Origin: a bacterium
GTDB taxonomy: Bacteria; Babelota; Babeliae; Babelales; JABDEC01
DNA length: 5,134 nucleotides
Assembly (NCBI GenBank): GCA_947481115.1
Contig: CANKEI010000053.1
Coordinates: 1-5,134, forward strand
Direction: 5' to 3'
In this document: one piece after another, positions 1-5,134 of the stretch
How positions within the stretch are numbered: the stretch's first letter is position 1
Layout: the number at the start of each line of letters is the position of its first letter
The notes under the pieces: model-generated
The model's database searches: none
What the model was told of the DNA's origin: nothing
What the model saw: the letters and a program-made list of their open reading frames with translations, nothing else
Translations under genes and position numbers: made by a program

Positions 1-388
1 CGCTTTCTAATTGTTCTCGTAAGGGCGCATATTTGGATTCGCGAATTGTGTCTGTAGCACTGATTTTTCGATGAAGCGCCTGTAGTCTAAGAATTTCTTT
101 AGCTCTGTCTGAAGGGTTAAGCTCTATTTCTAGAGTGCAGAGATTTTTTTCTAGAGCTGCAATGTCTCTACTAAATTGCGTAGCAAGCTTGCCTAATTCT
201 TCATCAGTAGCTGGAGTGATTACGGCTAGTTTGGCTTGTTTTGCACGAGCTTTTTGGGCCTTAGTTAAAACCTTAGGCTTTCTTGTAACCTTGGTCCATT
301 CGCCATCAGCATGGGCACCAAAACTATTAGCGCTATGCAAAACTAATACTGTGCTTAGTAAAAATTGTATAATGCTTGAATTCTTCAT
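1..388 (-). CDS. Secreted basic/coiled-coil protein, unknown function (C-terminus cut by window edge)
   Basis: The reading frame is open from an ATG at 388-386 to the left edge, giving 129 visible residues without a stop, so the 3' end lies outside. Residues 1-27 look like a Sec signal peptide: Lys2, a hydrophobic core at about 5-17, and an Ala-His-Ala site at 25-27 that fits cleavage before Asp28. Next is a short basic segment (EWTKVTRKPK, residues 30-39), then a Lys/Ala-rich stretch (42-53). From about residue 62 the chain is charged and heptad-like, predicting helix or coiled coil to the end of the visible part. A possible Shine-Dalgarno AGGA lies 10 bases before the ATG. The gene is third in a leftward series, 160 bases after the lipoprotein gene, which also has a helical C-terminal part. 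I recognise no family. A plus-strand open frame at 135-410 overlaps it, but only the minus frame has a signal peptide, a plausible ribosome site and continuity to the edge. Confidence 0.72.
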   Translation of the reverse strand, partial: MKNSSIIQFLLSTVLVLHSANSFGAHADGEWTKVTRKPKVLTKAQKARAKQAKLAVITPATDEELGKLATQFSRDIAALEKNLCTLEIELNPSDRAKEILRLQALHRKISATDTIRESKYAPLREQLES

Positions 389-424
389 GATTTGCAGTTC
401 CTATATTTAACCTATAAATAACTT

Positions 425-463
425 ATTGTAAGTGTAATAATAACTAATCGCAGGTAGATTATA
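425..463 (-). promoter_or_regulatory. Possible promoter region for the 388-to-1 gene
   Basis: On the minus strand a perfect TATAAT lies at 463-458 and a second -10-like TACAAT at 430-425. Neither has a good -35 at 17 bases: the first has only a weak TGAACT at 487-482, and the second CTGCGA at 453-448. The region is very AT-rich, so such hexamers are expected by chance. The 160-base gap upstream of the gene makes a separate promoter plausible, but this call is weak. Confidence 0.25.
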
Positions 464-485
464 AATAATATCTTAATGATTAGTT
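442..485. repeat. 8-base inverted repeat in the gap between two genes
   Basis: AACTAATC at 442-449 is matched exactly in inverted orientation by GATTAGTT at 478-485, with 28 bases between. The TATAAT-like box on the minus strand (463-458) lies inside the intervening segment. The arms could be paired operator half-sites or a long-loop hairpin, but in DNA this AT-rich an 8-base match may be chance. No T-run follows, so it is not a typical intrinsic terminator. Confidence 0.3.
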
Positions 486-548
486 CAGTTTATCAGAGCA
501 GATGGTTTATACAACAGCTATAAGCAGTTAAATTTATGGTAGAATTAA

Positions 549-914
549 TTATCTTTTTTCTAGTGCCCGTACTCTATCTTGCAACTGGCTAATGTCAGCA
601 GTATATTTACGGGCCTGTAAGGCTTGCTGCTGGTGGATGGTGGCCTTTAAGCGTTCTTGCTTATGCATTTCATTAGACAAAACACCCTGAAGTTCTTCTC
701 GTTGACGTCTTTCGACATTTAGCGCAATCCGTAGCTCAATAATTTCAGTGATTAAGCTTGCTATGCTGGGTGCTTCGACTAGTACTGGTGTCGCAAATCT
801 AGTTCCTGTTATATGGGCAGGACTACTAGGGCGATCTTTTTCGCAGCTTACTAGATTGGTAATTATAAAATTATTAATAATTAATATTGAAATTAGCTTA
901 ATTATTTTATACAT
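549..914 (-). CDS. Small coiled-coil lipoprotein, unknown function
   Basis: This 121-residue protein begins with a lipoprotein signal: Lys3 and Lys6, a hydrophobic core at about 7-19, and a lipobox L-V-S-C at 21-24. Cys24 is therefore the expected lipid-modified N-terminal residue. Residue +2 is Glu rather than Asp, which in the E. coli sorting rule would not force inner-membrane retention. A short Pro/Ser-rich linker (about 25-50) follows. Residues 51-121 are a long, highly charged amphipathic helix with regular Leu/Ile spacing, typical of a coiled coil. The start at 914 is supported by a strong AGGAG five bases before the ATG. The gene lies 50 bases after the C11 peptidase gene on the same strand, so co-transcription is plausible. 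The overall design (lipid anchor, linker, coiled coil) recalls envelope tethers or spacers, but I see no family motif and assign no function. The plus-strand frame at 748-936 is its shadow. Confidence 0.85.
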   Translation of the reverse strand: MYKIIKLISILIINNFIITNLVSCEKDRPSSPAHITGTRFATPVLVEAPSIASLITEIIELRIALNVERRQREELQGVLSNEMHKQERLKATIHQQQALQARKYTADISQLQDRVRALEKR

Positions 915-964
915 GTTTTCTCCTATAAAATTATAAATTTAACTTTAATTTTAGTGATGATTAG

Positions 965-2377
965 TTACTCTAAGCCCAATTCACTTAAATTTTCATCTTC
1001 TAGGTTGCTCACGAATTGAGCATCAGTTAATAGTTCTAAAAATTCTAGCCAGTTAGATGTTTTAGCAAAGGGGATTTGGTAATAGCTGCTATCAATATGC
1101 GCATAAGGGAAATAGATGCTTAAGCCATGGGCAGCTGTCATTTGGCTGCCAGTGACATTTGAGATCACGCTCTCGAGCACTAATTGTTTAGCTTGCAGGC
1201 TTAACTCGGCCAAATCTAACAGGTTATTTTTGCTCAGCAGTTTGGTTAATTGGTCTAAAATACTATATAAATCTGTATACATCGGCACTAAGCAGAAATT
1301 TATCGTATCCCTGCGCAAATTCCTAAGCGAATCTTTTAGTAAATTATTTTTATGGTCAGTTTCTAAAACTAAATTTAACTTACTGATTAATAGCTTTAAT
1401 TTTTGCGTTAATTCTAATGTTTTACGGCAATCTATAGCTGCTAGAGTGTAGGTGTCTTGAACTGAAACTTGTTGATAATAAGCTTGATAATCTTGTGTAA
1501 TATTTTGGATTAACTCTAGTGGCGTAAGTTTACTGGCAGTGAGATGTTGGGCCAATCTGCGACAATCTAGGCCATCGACTAGTTCGCAATTTTGACAGCC
1601 CACTAGATAGTCTACATAGGGTGCAATTTCATAGGCATGTTCTATCGCTGCTCCCATGCATAGATCAAGTAATAAAATATCGAGGGGCTTTTGTAAATCC
1701 CATGCAATATTGCTGACAGCTGAAATTAAATTTTGATTGTCTAGGTATTTTAATTCTAAATTGTTAACTAATAGAGCTCTGCTAAGAAAAGTTCGTATTT
1801 TCTTTAATTTTTCACTGTCAGGACGCATTGGGCAGCCAGTTAGCATTGATTCATCATATTCTAGTTCCCATTCGTGCTGCCGTTCATTCCAAGTAGGCTC
1901 TAATGGTCCAAAGCCGTGGCCACTTAAAATTAAAGCATGATGCTTAGCGTTGGTCTGCTCAAAGGCCCATTTAGCTGCATTGGTTAGGTCTTGAGTATAG
2001 TCACCAGTAAGTATAATTTGATCGACTAGAACTAAATTATTTTGCTCGATTTTATAACGCCAGCAGGTATACCTGTTATCAGAGCCGGTAGATTCATCTA
2101 AATAGGCCCGTAATTGCACAAATATTTGCGCATTTTGATTAGAGCCAGCTGGTAAAAAATCGTGAATATTTTTTAATACGGCCCCTAAAATATCGGTCGT
2201 CGGGTCAGCATATAGTAATACGGCCCACTCCGGGTTAGCAGGGTTAGTAAGGCTAGTATTGGATAAACTATTAAAATTAGCTCCTAAATTAGTTACATGT
2301 CCCAGGGTTATGATCGTGGCACATAACTGTAATTTATAGCTTAAAGCTATATAAAATTTATTTTTAGCTGCTGGCAT
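965..2377 (-). CDS. Secreted clostripain-like (family C11) cysteine peptidase
   Basis: This 470-residue endopeptidase belongs to clan CD. It keeps the C11 landmarks in order: a first beta strand WAVLLYADPTTDI (51-63), a catalytic His154 in ILSGHGFGP, a catalytic Cys240 in LLLDLCMGA, the strand YTLAAID (310-316), and the late motif AHGLSIYFP (416-424). Asp238, two residues before the Cys, matches the conserved acidic residue that in the Parabacteroides C11 enzyme lines the S1 pocket, so cleavage after Arg/Lys is the likely specificity. The N-terminus (Lys5, Lys7, hydrophobic stretch at about 17-28) looks like a signal peptide without a clean cleavage site. The 86-residue His-to-Cys distance seems long for the family. 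It contains a basic segment (KLKKIR, 190-195) where self-processing could occur. A Cys-x-x-Cys (261, 264) plus Cys272 follows the active site. The ATG at 2377 has AGAGGA four bases upstream. The lipoprotein gene follows by 50 bases. Family call firm; substrate unknown. Confidence 0.9.
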   Translation of the reverse strand: MPAAKNKFYIALSYKLQLCATIITLGHVTNLGANFNSLSNTSLTNPANPEWAVLLYADPTTDILGAVLKNIHDFLPAGSNQNAQIFVQLRAYLDESTGSDNRYTCWRYKIEQNNLVLVDQIILTGDYTQDLTNAAKWAFEQTNAKHHALILSGHGFGPLEPTWNERQHEWELEYDESMLTGCPMRPDSEKLKKIRTFLSRALLVNNLELKYLDNQNLISAVSNIAWDLQKPLDILLLDLCMGAAIEHAYEIAPYVDYLVGCQNCELVDGLDCRRLAQHLTASKLTPLELIQNITQDYQAYYQQVSVQDTYTLAAIDCRKTLELTQKLKLLISKLNLVLETDHKNNLLKDSLRNLRRDTINFCLVPMYTDLYSILDQLTKLLSKNNLLDLAELSLQAKQLVLESVISNVTGSQMTAAHGLSIYFPYAHIDSSYYQIPFAKTSNWLEFLELLTDAQFVSNLEDENLSELGLE

Positions 2378-2402
2378 AGGGTCCTCTAAATTTAATTTTC
2401 CT

Positions 2403-2420
2403 GATAGCTCGGAGATAGCT
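2403..2420. repeat. 7-base direct repeat with 11-base period, near the predicted peptidase transcript start
   Basis: GATAGCT occurs at 2403-2409 and again at 2414-2420, so the copies start 11 bases apart, about one helical turn. They lie just downstream of the predicted peptidase -10 box. Such phasing would let a protein bind both copies on the same DNA face. No regulator gene is visible in the window, and chance is possible. Confidence 0.35.
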
Positions 2421-2427
2421 TAGAGTA

Positions 2428-2457
2428 GATATAGGTGATGGGGGTATTTAGGGTCAA
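2428..2457 (-). promoter_or_regulatory. Candidate promoter of the C11 peptidase gene
   Basis: Read on the minus strand, TTGACC (2457-2452, five of six matches to the -35 consensus) is followed after 18 bases by TATATC (2433-2428, four of six to -10). Transcription would begin near 2421 and leave a leader of about 44 bases with the Shine-Dalgarno at its end. The -10 box overlaps one copy of the repeated motif ATAGGTGAT (2431-2439), and the direct repeat GATAGCT lies at and just beyond the predicted start, so both could act as operators. Confidence 0.45.
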
Positions 2458-2533
2458 GATATTTGAATAAGGGGGCTTTTGCGCTATAGTCTATTTCAGT
2501 TATAATCAGGGGTAATTATAGGTGATAGTATTT
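2431..2533 (+). repeat. Repeated motif ATAGGTGAT...GTATTT in the divergent intergenic region
   Basis: ATAGGTGAT followed after 4 bases by GTATTT occurs at 2431-2449. ATAGGTGAT followed after 1 base by GTATTT occurs at 2518-2533. Both copies have the same orientation and start 87 bases apart. The first overlaps the -10 of the leftward candidate promoter; the second lies just after the predicted start of the rightward transcript. Fifteen shared bases in two blocks is more than I would expect by chance in 234 bases. They could be sites for a regulator of both genes, or remnants of a short duplication. Confidence 0.45.
2479..2506 (+). promoter_or_regulatory. Candidate promoter of the plus-strand secreted protein gene
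   Basis: A perfect TATAAT at 2501-2506 is preceded at 16 bases by TTGCGC (2479-2484, half-matching the -35 consensus). The transcript would start near 2513 and have a leader of about 100 bases. The TATAAT forms a 6-base inverted repeat with ATTATA at 2515-2520, a dyad across the -10 and predicted start that might be an operator but is all A/T. No riboswitch-like or attenuator structure stands out in the leader. Confidence 0.42.
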
Positions 2534-2599
2534 GATGCAGCCAGAGAGTCAATATTGAAGCAATGATGATATTACAGTTTATAGCGTGATTACTATGAT

Positions 2600-2604
2600 G
2601 GAGG
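2600..2604 (+). promoter_or_regulatory. Strong ribosome binding site fixing the start at 2612
   Basis: GGAGG, a near-perfect Shine-Dalgarno sequence, lies 7 bases before the ATG at 2612-2614. This is the optimal spacing and settles the start codon of the following gene. Confidence 0.8.
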
Positions 2605-2611
2605 TCAAAAT

Positions 2612-3727
2612 ATGTCACTATTTCAATTTAATTTCAAAAACAAGCTATTAATTAGTTTATTTACTTTAATTTGTGTCAATGCTCTAAATTTGCATAGTAT
2701 AGCAATTTGTGAAGCTCGACATGCAGTTATCGGTGTGACTAAACATTGTCTTAAGGTATCTAAAAAAGCTGTTGAAAGTGAAGAGACAGTACATTGTGCG
2801 CGCGATTTGGCGATGGGAATCCTTGACCCGGTGAATGGTAAATTAGGTGATGCGCAGGCTATTATTCAAGTTTTGTATAGATGTTTCTCGTCAGCCTATT
2901 ATTATAAAAAATCTTATGCTCACGAACTTATGCCTAAAGATTTAGCGCTAGTGCCCAATGCGTTAGAGCCAGATGTTCAAATGACAACTACAACAATTAA
3001 ACGCTGGATGATTATAGGGGCGGACAAAATAAAAATGGCACCTGCCTTAAACTTAACTAAAATTCAAGCGTTGCAGAAAAACGCTATTTTAGAAGAGCAA
3101 CGTAGGTTAGATGCTGAAAATAAAAAAGCAGAAGCATTAGCAAAGGCACGTTTAAAGTCTGCCAGTAGTGCGCTAGATTATTTTGGCAATCTAAAAGATT
3201 TGCCAAGTTTAGCACGTACAAGTCAATGGAAATTAAATTTAGTTGATACGCTTCTTATGCCACGCGCTGATGTTTGCTGTGAAAGATATTTTTATCAACA
3301 CTTTGGGATGCTTTATGGAGTTGGTTTGCTTAAAGCTCCAACTACAAGCGTGATGCAATTCAAATTTAAATTAGATCCAAGCGAAATAGAATCAGGCAAT
3401 TCAGGACTTACTGTTACGCAAAAGTTAGATTTGTTAAATGTTTTAATCAAATATAGTTTAATCGAATCGCATACGGCGATGATTGATCTTAACTGGTTGA
3501 TGATGAATGATTTTACACAAAAAGATCAGCTTATTTCAGCTGTGATTAAACAAATTGAGCAACATGCCGAAAAACGATCTGTGACCAAATTTAAACTGTA
3601 TATTCCGGCAACTTGTCATGCAGAGTTAAAATTGTTAAATACGTTAGGTTATAAAATTATCGACAGTATTCTTAATGTTAAAGTTGACTATGCCGTTATG
3701 GGCTATATAGTCCAAAGAATATTTTAG
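2612..3727 (+). CDS. Secreted protein of unknown function with a possible divergent GNAT-like C-terminal domain
   Basis: This 371-residue protein has an N-terminal signal peptide: Lys9 and Lys11, a hydrophobic core at 12-22, and possible cleavage after Ala24 or around Ala31-Ala35. The next segment (33-95) is helical with Cys33, Cys46, Cys62 and Cys91, which could form disulfides after export. Residues 148-185 form a charged Ala/Lys/Glu-rich helix, probably a coiled coil. Residues about 204-371 are mixed alpha/beta. The last part (about 283-371) runs strand (IDLNWLM), amphipathic helix (305-320), strand FKLYIP (327-332), helix with AELKLLNTLGYK (337-348), then final strands. This is the order seen in the second half of GNAT acyltransferases, where 'LGYK' corresponds to the usual 'LGF'. 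The Q/R-x-x-G-x-G/A acetyl-CoA loop is not evident, so enzyme activity is doubtful. The gene diverges from the peptidase gene and ends 8 bases from the convergent TPR gene. Gene call firm; function unknown. Confidence 0.85.
   Translation: MSLFQFNFKNKLLISLFTLICVNALNLHSIAICEARHAVIGVTKHCLKVSKKAVESEETVHCARDLAMGILDPVNGKLGDAQAIIQVLYRCFSSAYYYKKSYAHELMPKDLALVPNALEPDVQMTTTTIKRWMIIGADKIKMAPALNLTKIQALQKNAILEEQRRLDAENKKAEALAKARLKSASSALDYFGNLKDLPSLARTSQWKLNLVDTLLMPRADVCCERYFYQHFGMLYGVGLLKAPTTSVMQFKFKLDPSEIESGNSGLTVTQKLDLLNVLIKYSLIESHTAMIDLNWLMMNDFTQKDQLISAVIKQIEQHAEKRSVTKFKLYIPATCHAELKLLNTLGYKIIDSILNVKVDYAVMGYIVQRIF
3699..3714. terminator. Short palindrome at the convergent gene ends; weak terminator candidate
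   Basis: TGGGCTATATAGTCCA at 3699-3714 is self-complementary except for one G/T pair, which is a G-U wobble in plus-strand RNA. It would form a 6-pair stem with an AUAU loop. It lies just inside the end of the plus-strand gene, and a short T-run (3722-3725) follows about 7 bases later, too far and too short for a standard intrinsic terminator. With only 8 bases between the two convergent stop codons there is no other space for one, so termination may occur within coding sequence or depend on Rho. Confidence 0.2.
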
Positions 3728-3735
3728 TTGATAAA

Positions 3736-5134
3736 TTATAGCTGCTTGTTTAAGCGATAAAGCTCACTTAGATTAGCGGCATAGCGTTGATTGTTAGGGG
3801 CTAGCTTAATTAACCTTTGGTAAATTTTGATAGCCCTAGAATATTCTTTTTGATCAGTATAAGCGCCAGCTAAATTAAATAAAACTTGTTGATCATTAGG
3901 CTTATATTGCAATAAAGTTTCAAACACTTGTTTGAGATTAGTAGTGTTGCGAATATGTAATGCTACACTGGCATAAAGTTCTAAGGCGCCAATTCGAGCT
4001 TGTGGTTCAGTATCTAAATCCGAATCGAAGCAAGCTTGTTGCAAAAATGTTAGCGCTTCTGAAAATTGTTCGCGTAATACATATACCTTAGCTAAATTAA
4101 ACAGTGCTTTGCCATGATATGGTTTAATTGCTAGTGATCGTCTTAGATTAAGTTCCGCTTGATCAAATTTATGTAAATTAATATAAAACATGCCTAGATT
4201 ATTATACGGCTCAGCCACAGTGTTATTGTATTTTAGTCCATGTTCCAATAGTTCTACAGCTTCTGGTACACGCCCAGTTAAGGCATATAAATTAGCCAAA
4301 TTATTGTAGGGGTCCCAATAAAATTGGGCTATAGTAGCTGGCAGGCCTTCAATTTGAATGGCATGCTTAAACTCTATGATAGCAGCTGGGTAGTTATGCG
4401 CTTTAGTAAGTGCTATGCCATAGTTATTATGCGCCCGAGCTTTCTTTGGAGCTTTCTGAATAATATCAGCCCAATAGCTTACGGCGTTTTCAGAAACTAA
4501 ATTACGCTGATAAGTTAAAGTACCTAAAATTAGCGTGAAAATTAAAATTGCAGTCAAATAGCTAATATTTTGATTAGTTATGGTTTCTTTAGTAGATGCT
4601 TTTATTTTAAATTTGCTAATTGCCCAAGTTAATAATTTTGTTAAACCTAAAGCTATAATTAATAAGATCCCCAACGCAGCGAGATAAGTTTTATAATCAT
4701 TAATTAGCTCTGGTGACGGAACAATTGAGCTACGTGGCAAAATGGCCACTAAAAACCAAAGCCAACCAAAAACTATTAAGTCAGTGCGATTTTTACGTAA
4801 ACGCCAGATCATATAACTGGTGATTATTAGCAAAATTAAAAATGGTCCAAAACTAGCTAAATCAAAAAAACTGGGCACAATCTTCCAATCATATTCAAAG
4901 CTGAGGTTAAAAGGCCAAATAAAAATATATAGATAGTGCAAAATTACGCGAAATTCTGAAATTAAATATAGATATGGTGTGATTTCGTCTGCCCCACGGC
5001 TAGTTACGATATTGCCAATGGTATTAGCATGGGTACTATTTAGCAGCAAAATGTTTTTAAAAAAAGTTGGTTTTAAGAAATATAAATAGGCGCCAAAAAT
5101 TAAACTCGTTAAGCTAAAATATAAAAATTTACGC
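3736..5134 (-). CDS. Polytopic membrane protein with C-terminal TPR array, TMTC/PMT-like (N-terminus beyond window edge)
   Basis: The frame is open from the stop (3738-3736) to the right edge, giving 465 residues counted here from the edge; the true start lies outside. A TTG at 5049-5047 could be read as a start, but the 28 codons before it are open and encode another membrane segment, so it is internal. Membrane segments lie at about 2-20, 91-111, 118-138, 149-170 and 191-208. A conserved-looking amphipathic stretch at 59-83 contains FRVILHYLYIFIWP and FEYDW, a pattern I associate with bacterial TPR relatives of TMTC-type protein O-mannosyltransferases (GT-C fold). NDYKTYLAALG (145-155) also fits. 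About six TPR units follow (about 232-447) with typical NN-G/A-Y and AI/AL positions, probably facing the periplasm and binding protein partners. The catalytic first-loop acidic residues expected in GT-C enzymes would be in the missing part, so transferase activity is inferred. It converges with the plus-strand gene. Confidence 0.8.
   Translation of the reverse strand, partial: RKFLYFSLTSLIFGAYLYFLKPTFFKNILLLNSTHANTIGNIVTSRGADEITPYLYLISEFRVILHYLYIFIWPFNLSFEYDWKIVPSFFDLASFGPFLILLIITSYMIWRLRKNRTDLIVFGWLWFLVAILPRSSIVPSPELINDYKTYLAALGILLIIALGLTKLLTWAISKFKIKASTKETITNQNISYLTAILIFTLILGTLTYQRNLVSENAVSYWADIIQKAPKKARAHNNYGIALTKAHNYPAAIIEFKHAIQIEGLPATIAQFYWDPYNNLANLYALTGRVPEAVELLEHGLKYNNTVAEPYNNLGMFYINLHKFDQAELNLRRSLAIKPYHGKALFNLAKVYVLREQFSEALTFLQQACFDSDLDTEPQARIGALELYASVALHIRNTTNLKQVFETLLQYKPNDQQVLFNLAGAYTDQKEYSRAIKIYQRLIKLAPNNQRYAANLSELYRLNKQL

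Noticed and set aside
135..410. Plus-strand open frame of 91 codons
   Set aside because: It overlaps the minus-strand secreted protein gene in another frame. The minus frame has the signal peptide, a plausible ribosome site and continuity to the edge.
513..529. Hairpin-like AACAGC/GCAGTT after the lipoprotein gene as a terminator
   Set aside because: The stem has a central mismatch and no T-run follows on the minus strand, so it does not meet the form of an intrinsic terminator.
930..935. Minus-strand TATAAT before the lipoprotein gene as a promoter
   Set aside because: It lies only a few bases from the Shine-Dalgarno, so transcription would start within or after the ribosome site; read-through from the peptidase gene is more likely.
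748..936. Plus-strand open frame of 62 codons
   Set aside because: It is the antisense shadow of the lipoprotein gene, whose lipobox and strong AGGAG leave little doubt.
1116..1451. Plus-strand open frame of 111 codons
   Set aside because: It lies wholly inside the C11 peptidase gene on the opposite strand, where family motifs are clear.
1737..1940. Plus-strand open frame of 67 codons
   Set aside because: It is antisense to the C11 peptidase region containing the catalytic histidine motif; no sign of independent coding.
2535..2589. Two tiny frames (ATG at 2535 ending at 2558; ATG at 2563 ending at 2589) as leader peptides
   Set aside because: They have 7 and 8 codons, lack a well-placed ribosome site and show no run of regulatory codons or attenuator stem.

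Overview
The window is AT-rich, gene-dense bacterial DNA holding five protein-coding genes, two of them cut by the window edges. I see no RNA gene, insertion sequence, CRISPR array or phage module. All three start sites with clear spacing have purine-rich Shine-Dalgarno sequences. Every gene encodes an exported or membrane protein, and these include a lipoprotein with a typical lipobox. AT-rich coding, many Lys/Asn/Ile residues, poorly conserved secreted coiled-coil proteins, a clostripain-type peptidase and a membrane TPR protein together suggest a Gram-negative, host-associated lineage. Candidatus Dependentiae (TM6/Babeliae) is my best guess, but it rests on style only and no marker gene is present.

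Layout. Three genes point left on the minus strand and are read from 2377 downwards. First comes a secreted C11 (clostripain-like) cysteine peptidase (2377 to 965). After 50 bases follows a small coiled-coil lipoprotein (914 to 549). After another 160 bases comes a secreted basic/coiled-coil protein (388 to beyond base 1, so its C-terminus is missing). The first two could be one transcript; the third may have its own promoter in the 160-base gap.

The 234-base gap 2378-2611 separates this cluster from a divergently transcribed plus-strand gene (2612-3727). That gene encodes a secreted protein of unknown function whose last ~90 residues look like the second half of a GNAT acyltransferase fold. 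The gap contains a plausible promoter for each direction. It also holds a repeated motif (ATAGGTGAT...GTATTT), one copy near each promoter, and a 7-base direct repeat with an 11-base period. It may be a shared regulatory region.

The plus-strand gene converges, with only 8 bases between stop codons, on a minus-strand gene (3736 to beyond 5134). This encodes a polytopic membrane protein with a C-terminal TPR array, like bacterial relatives of the TMTC/PMT-type (GT-C fold) protein O-glycosyltransferases. Its reading frame stays open to the window edge, so its true start lies outside.

How the genes work together is not established. A reasonable inference is an envelope/secretome neighbourhood: a secreted protease, two helical envelope proteins, a secreted possible acyltransferase, and a membrane enzyme that may glycosylate exported proteins.
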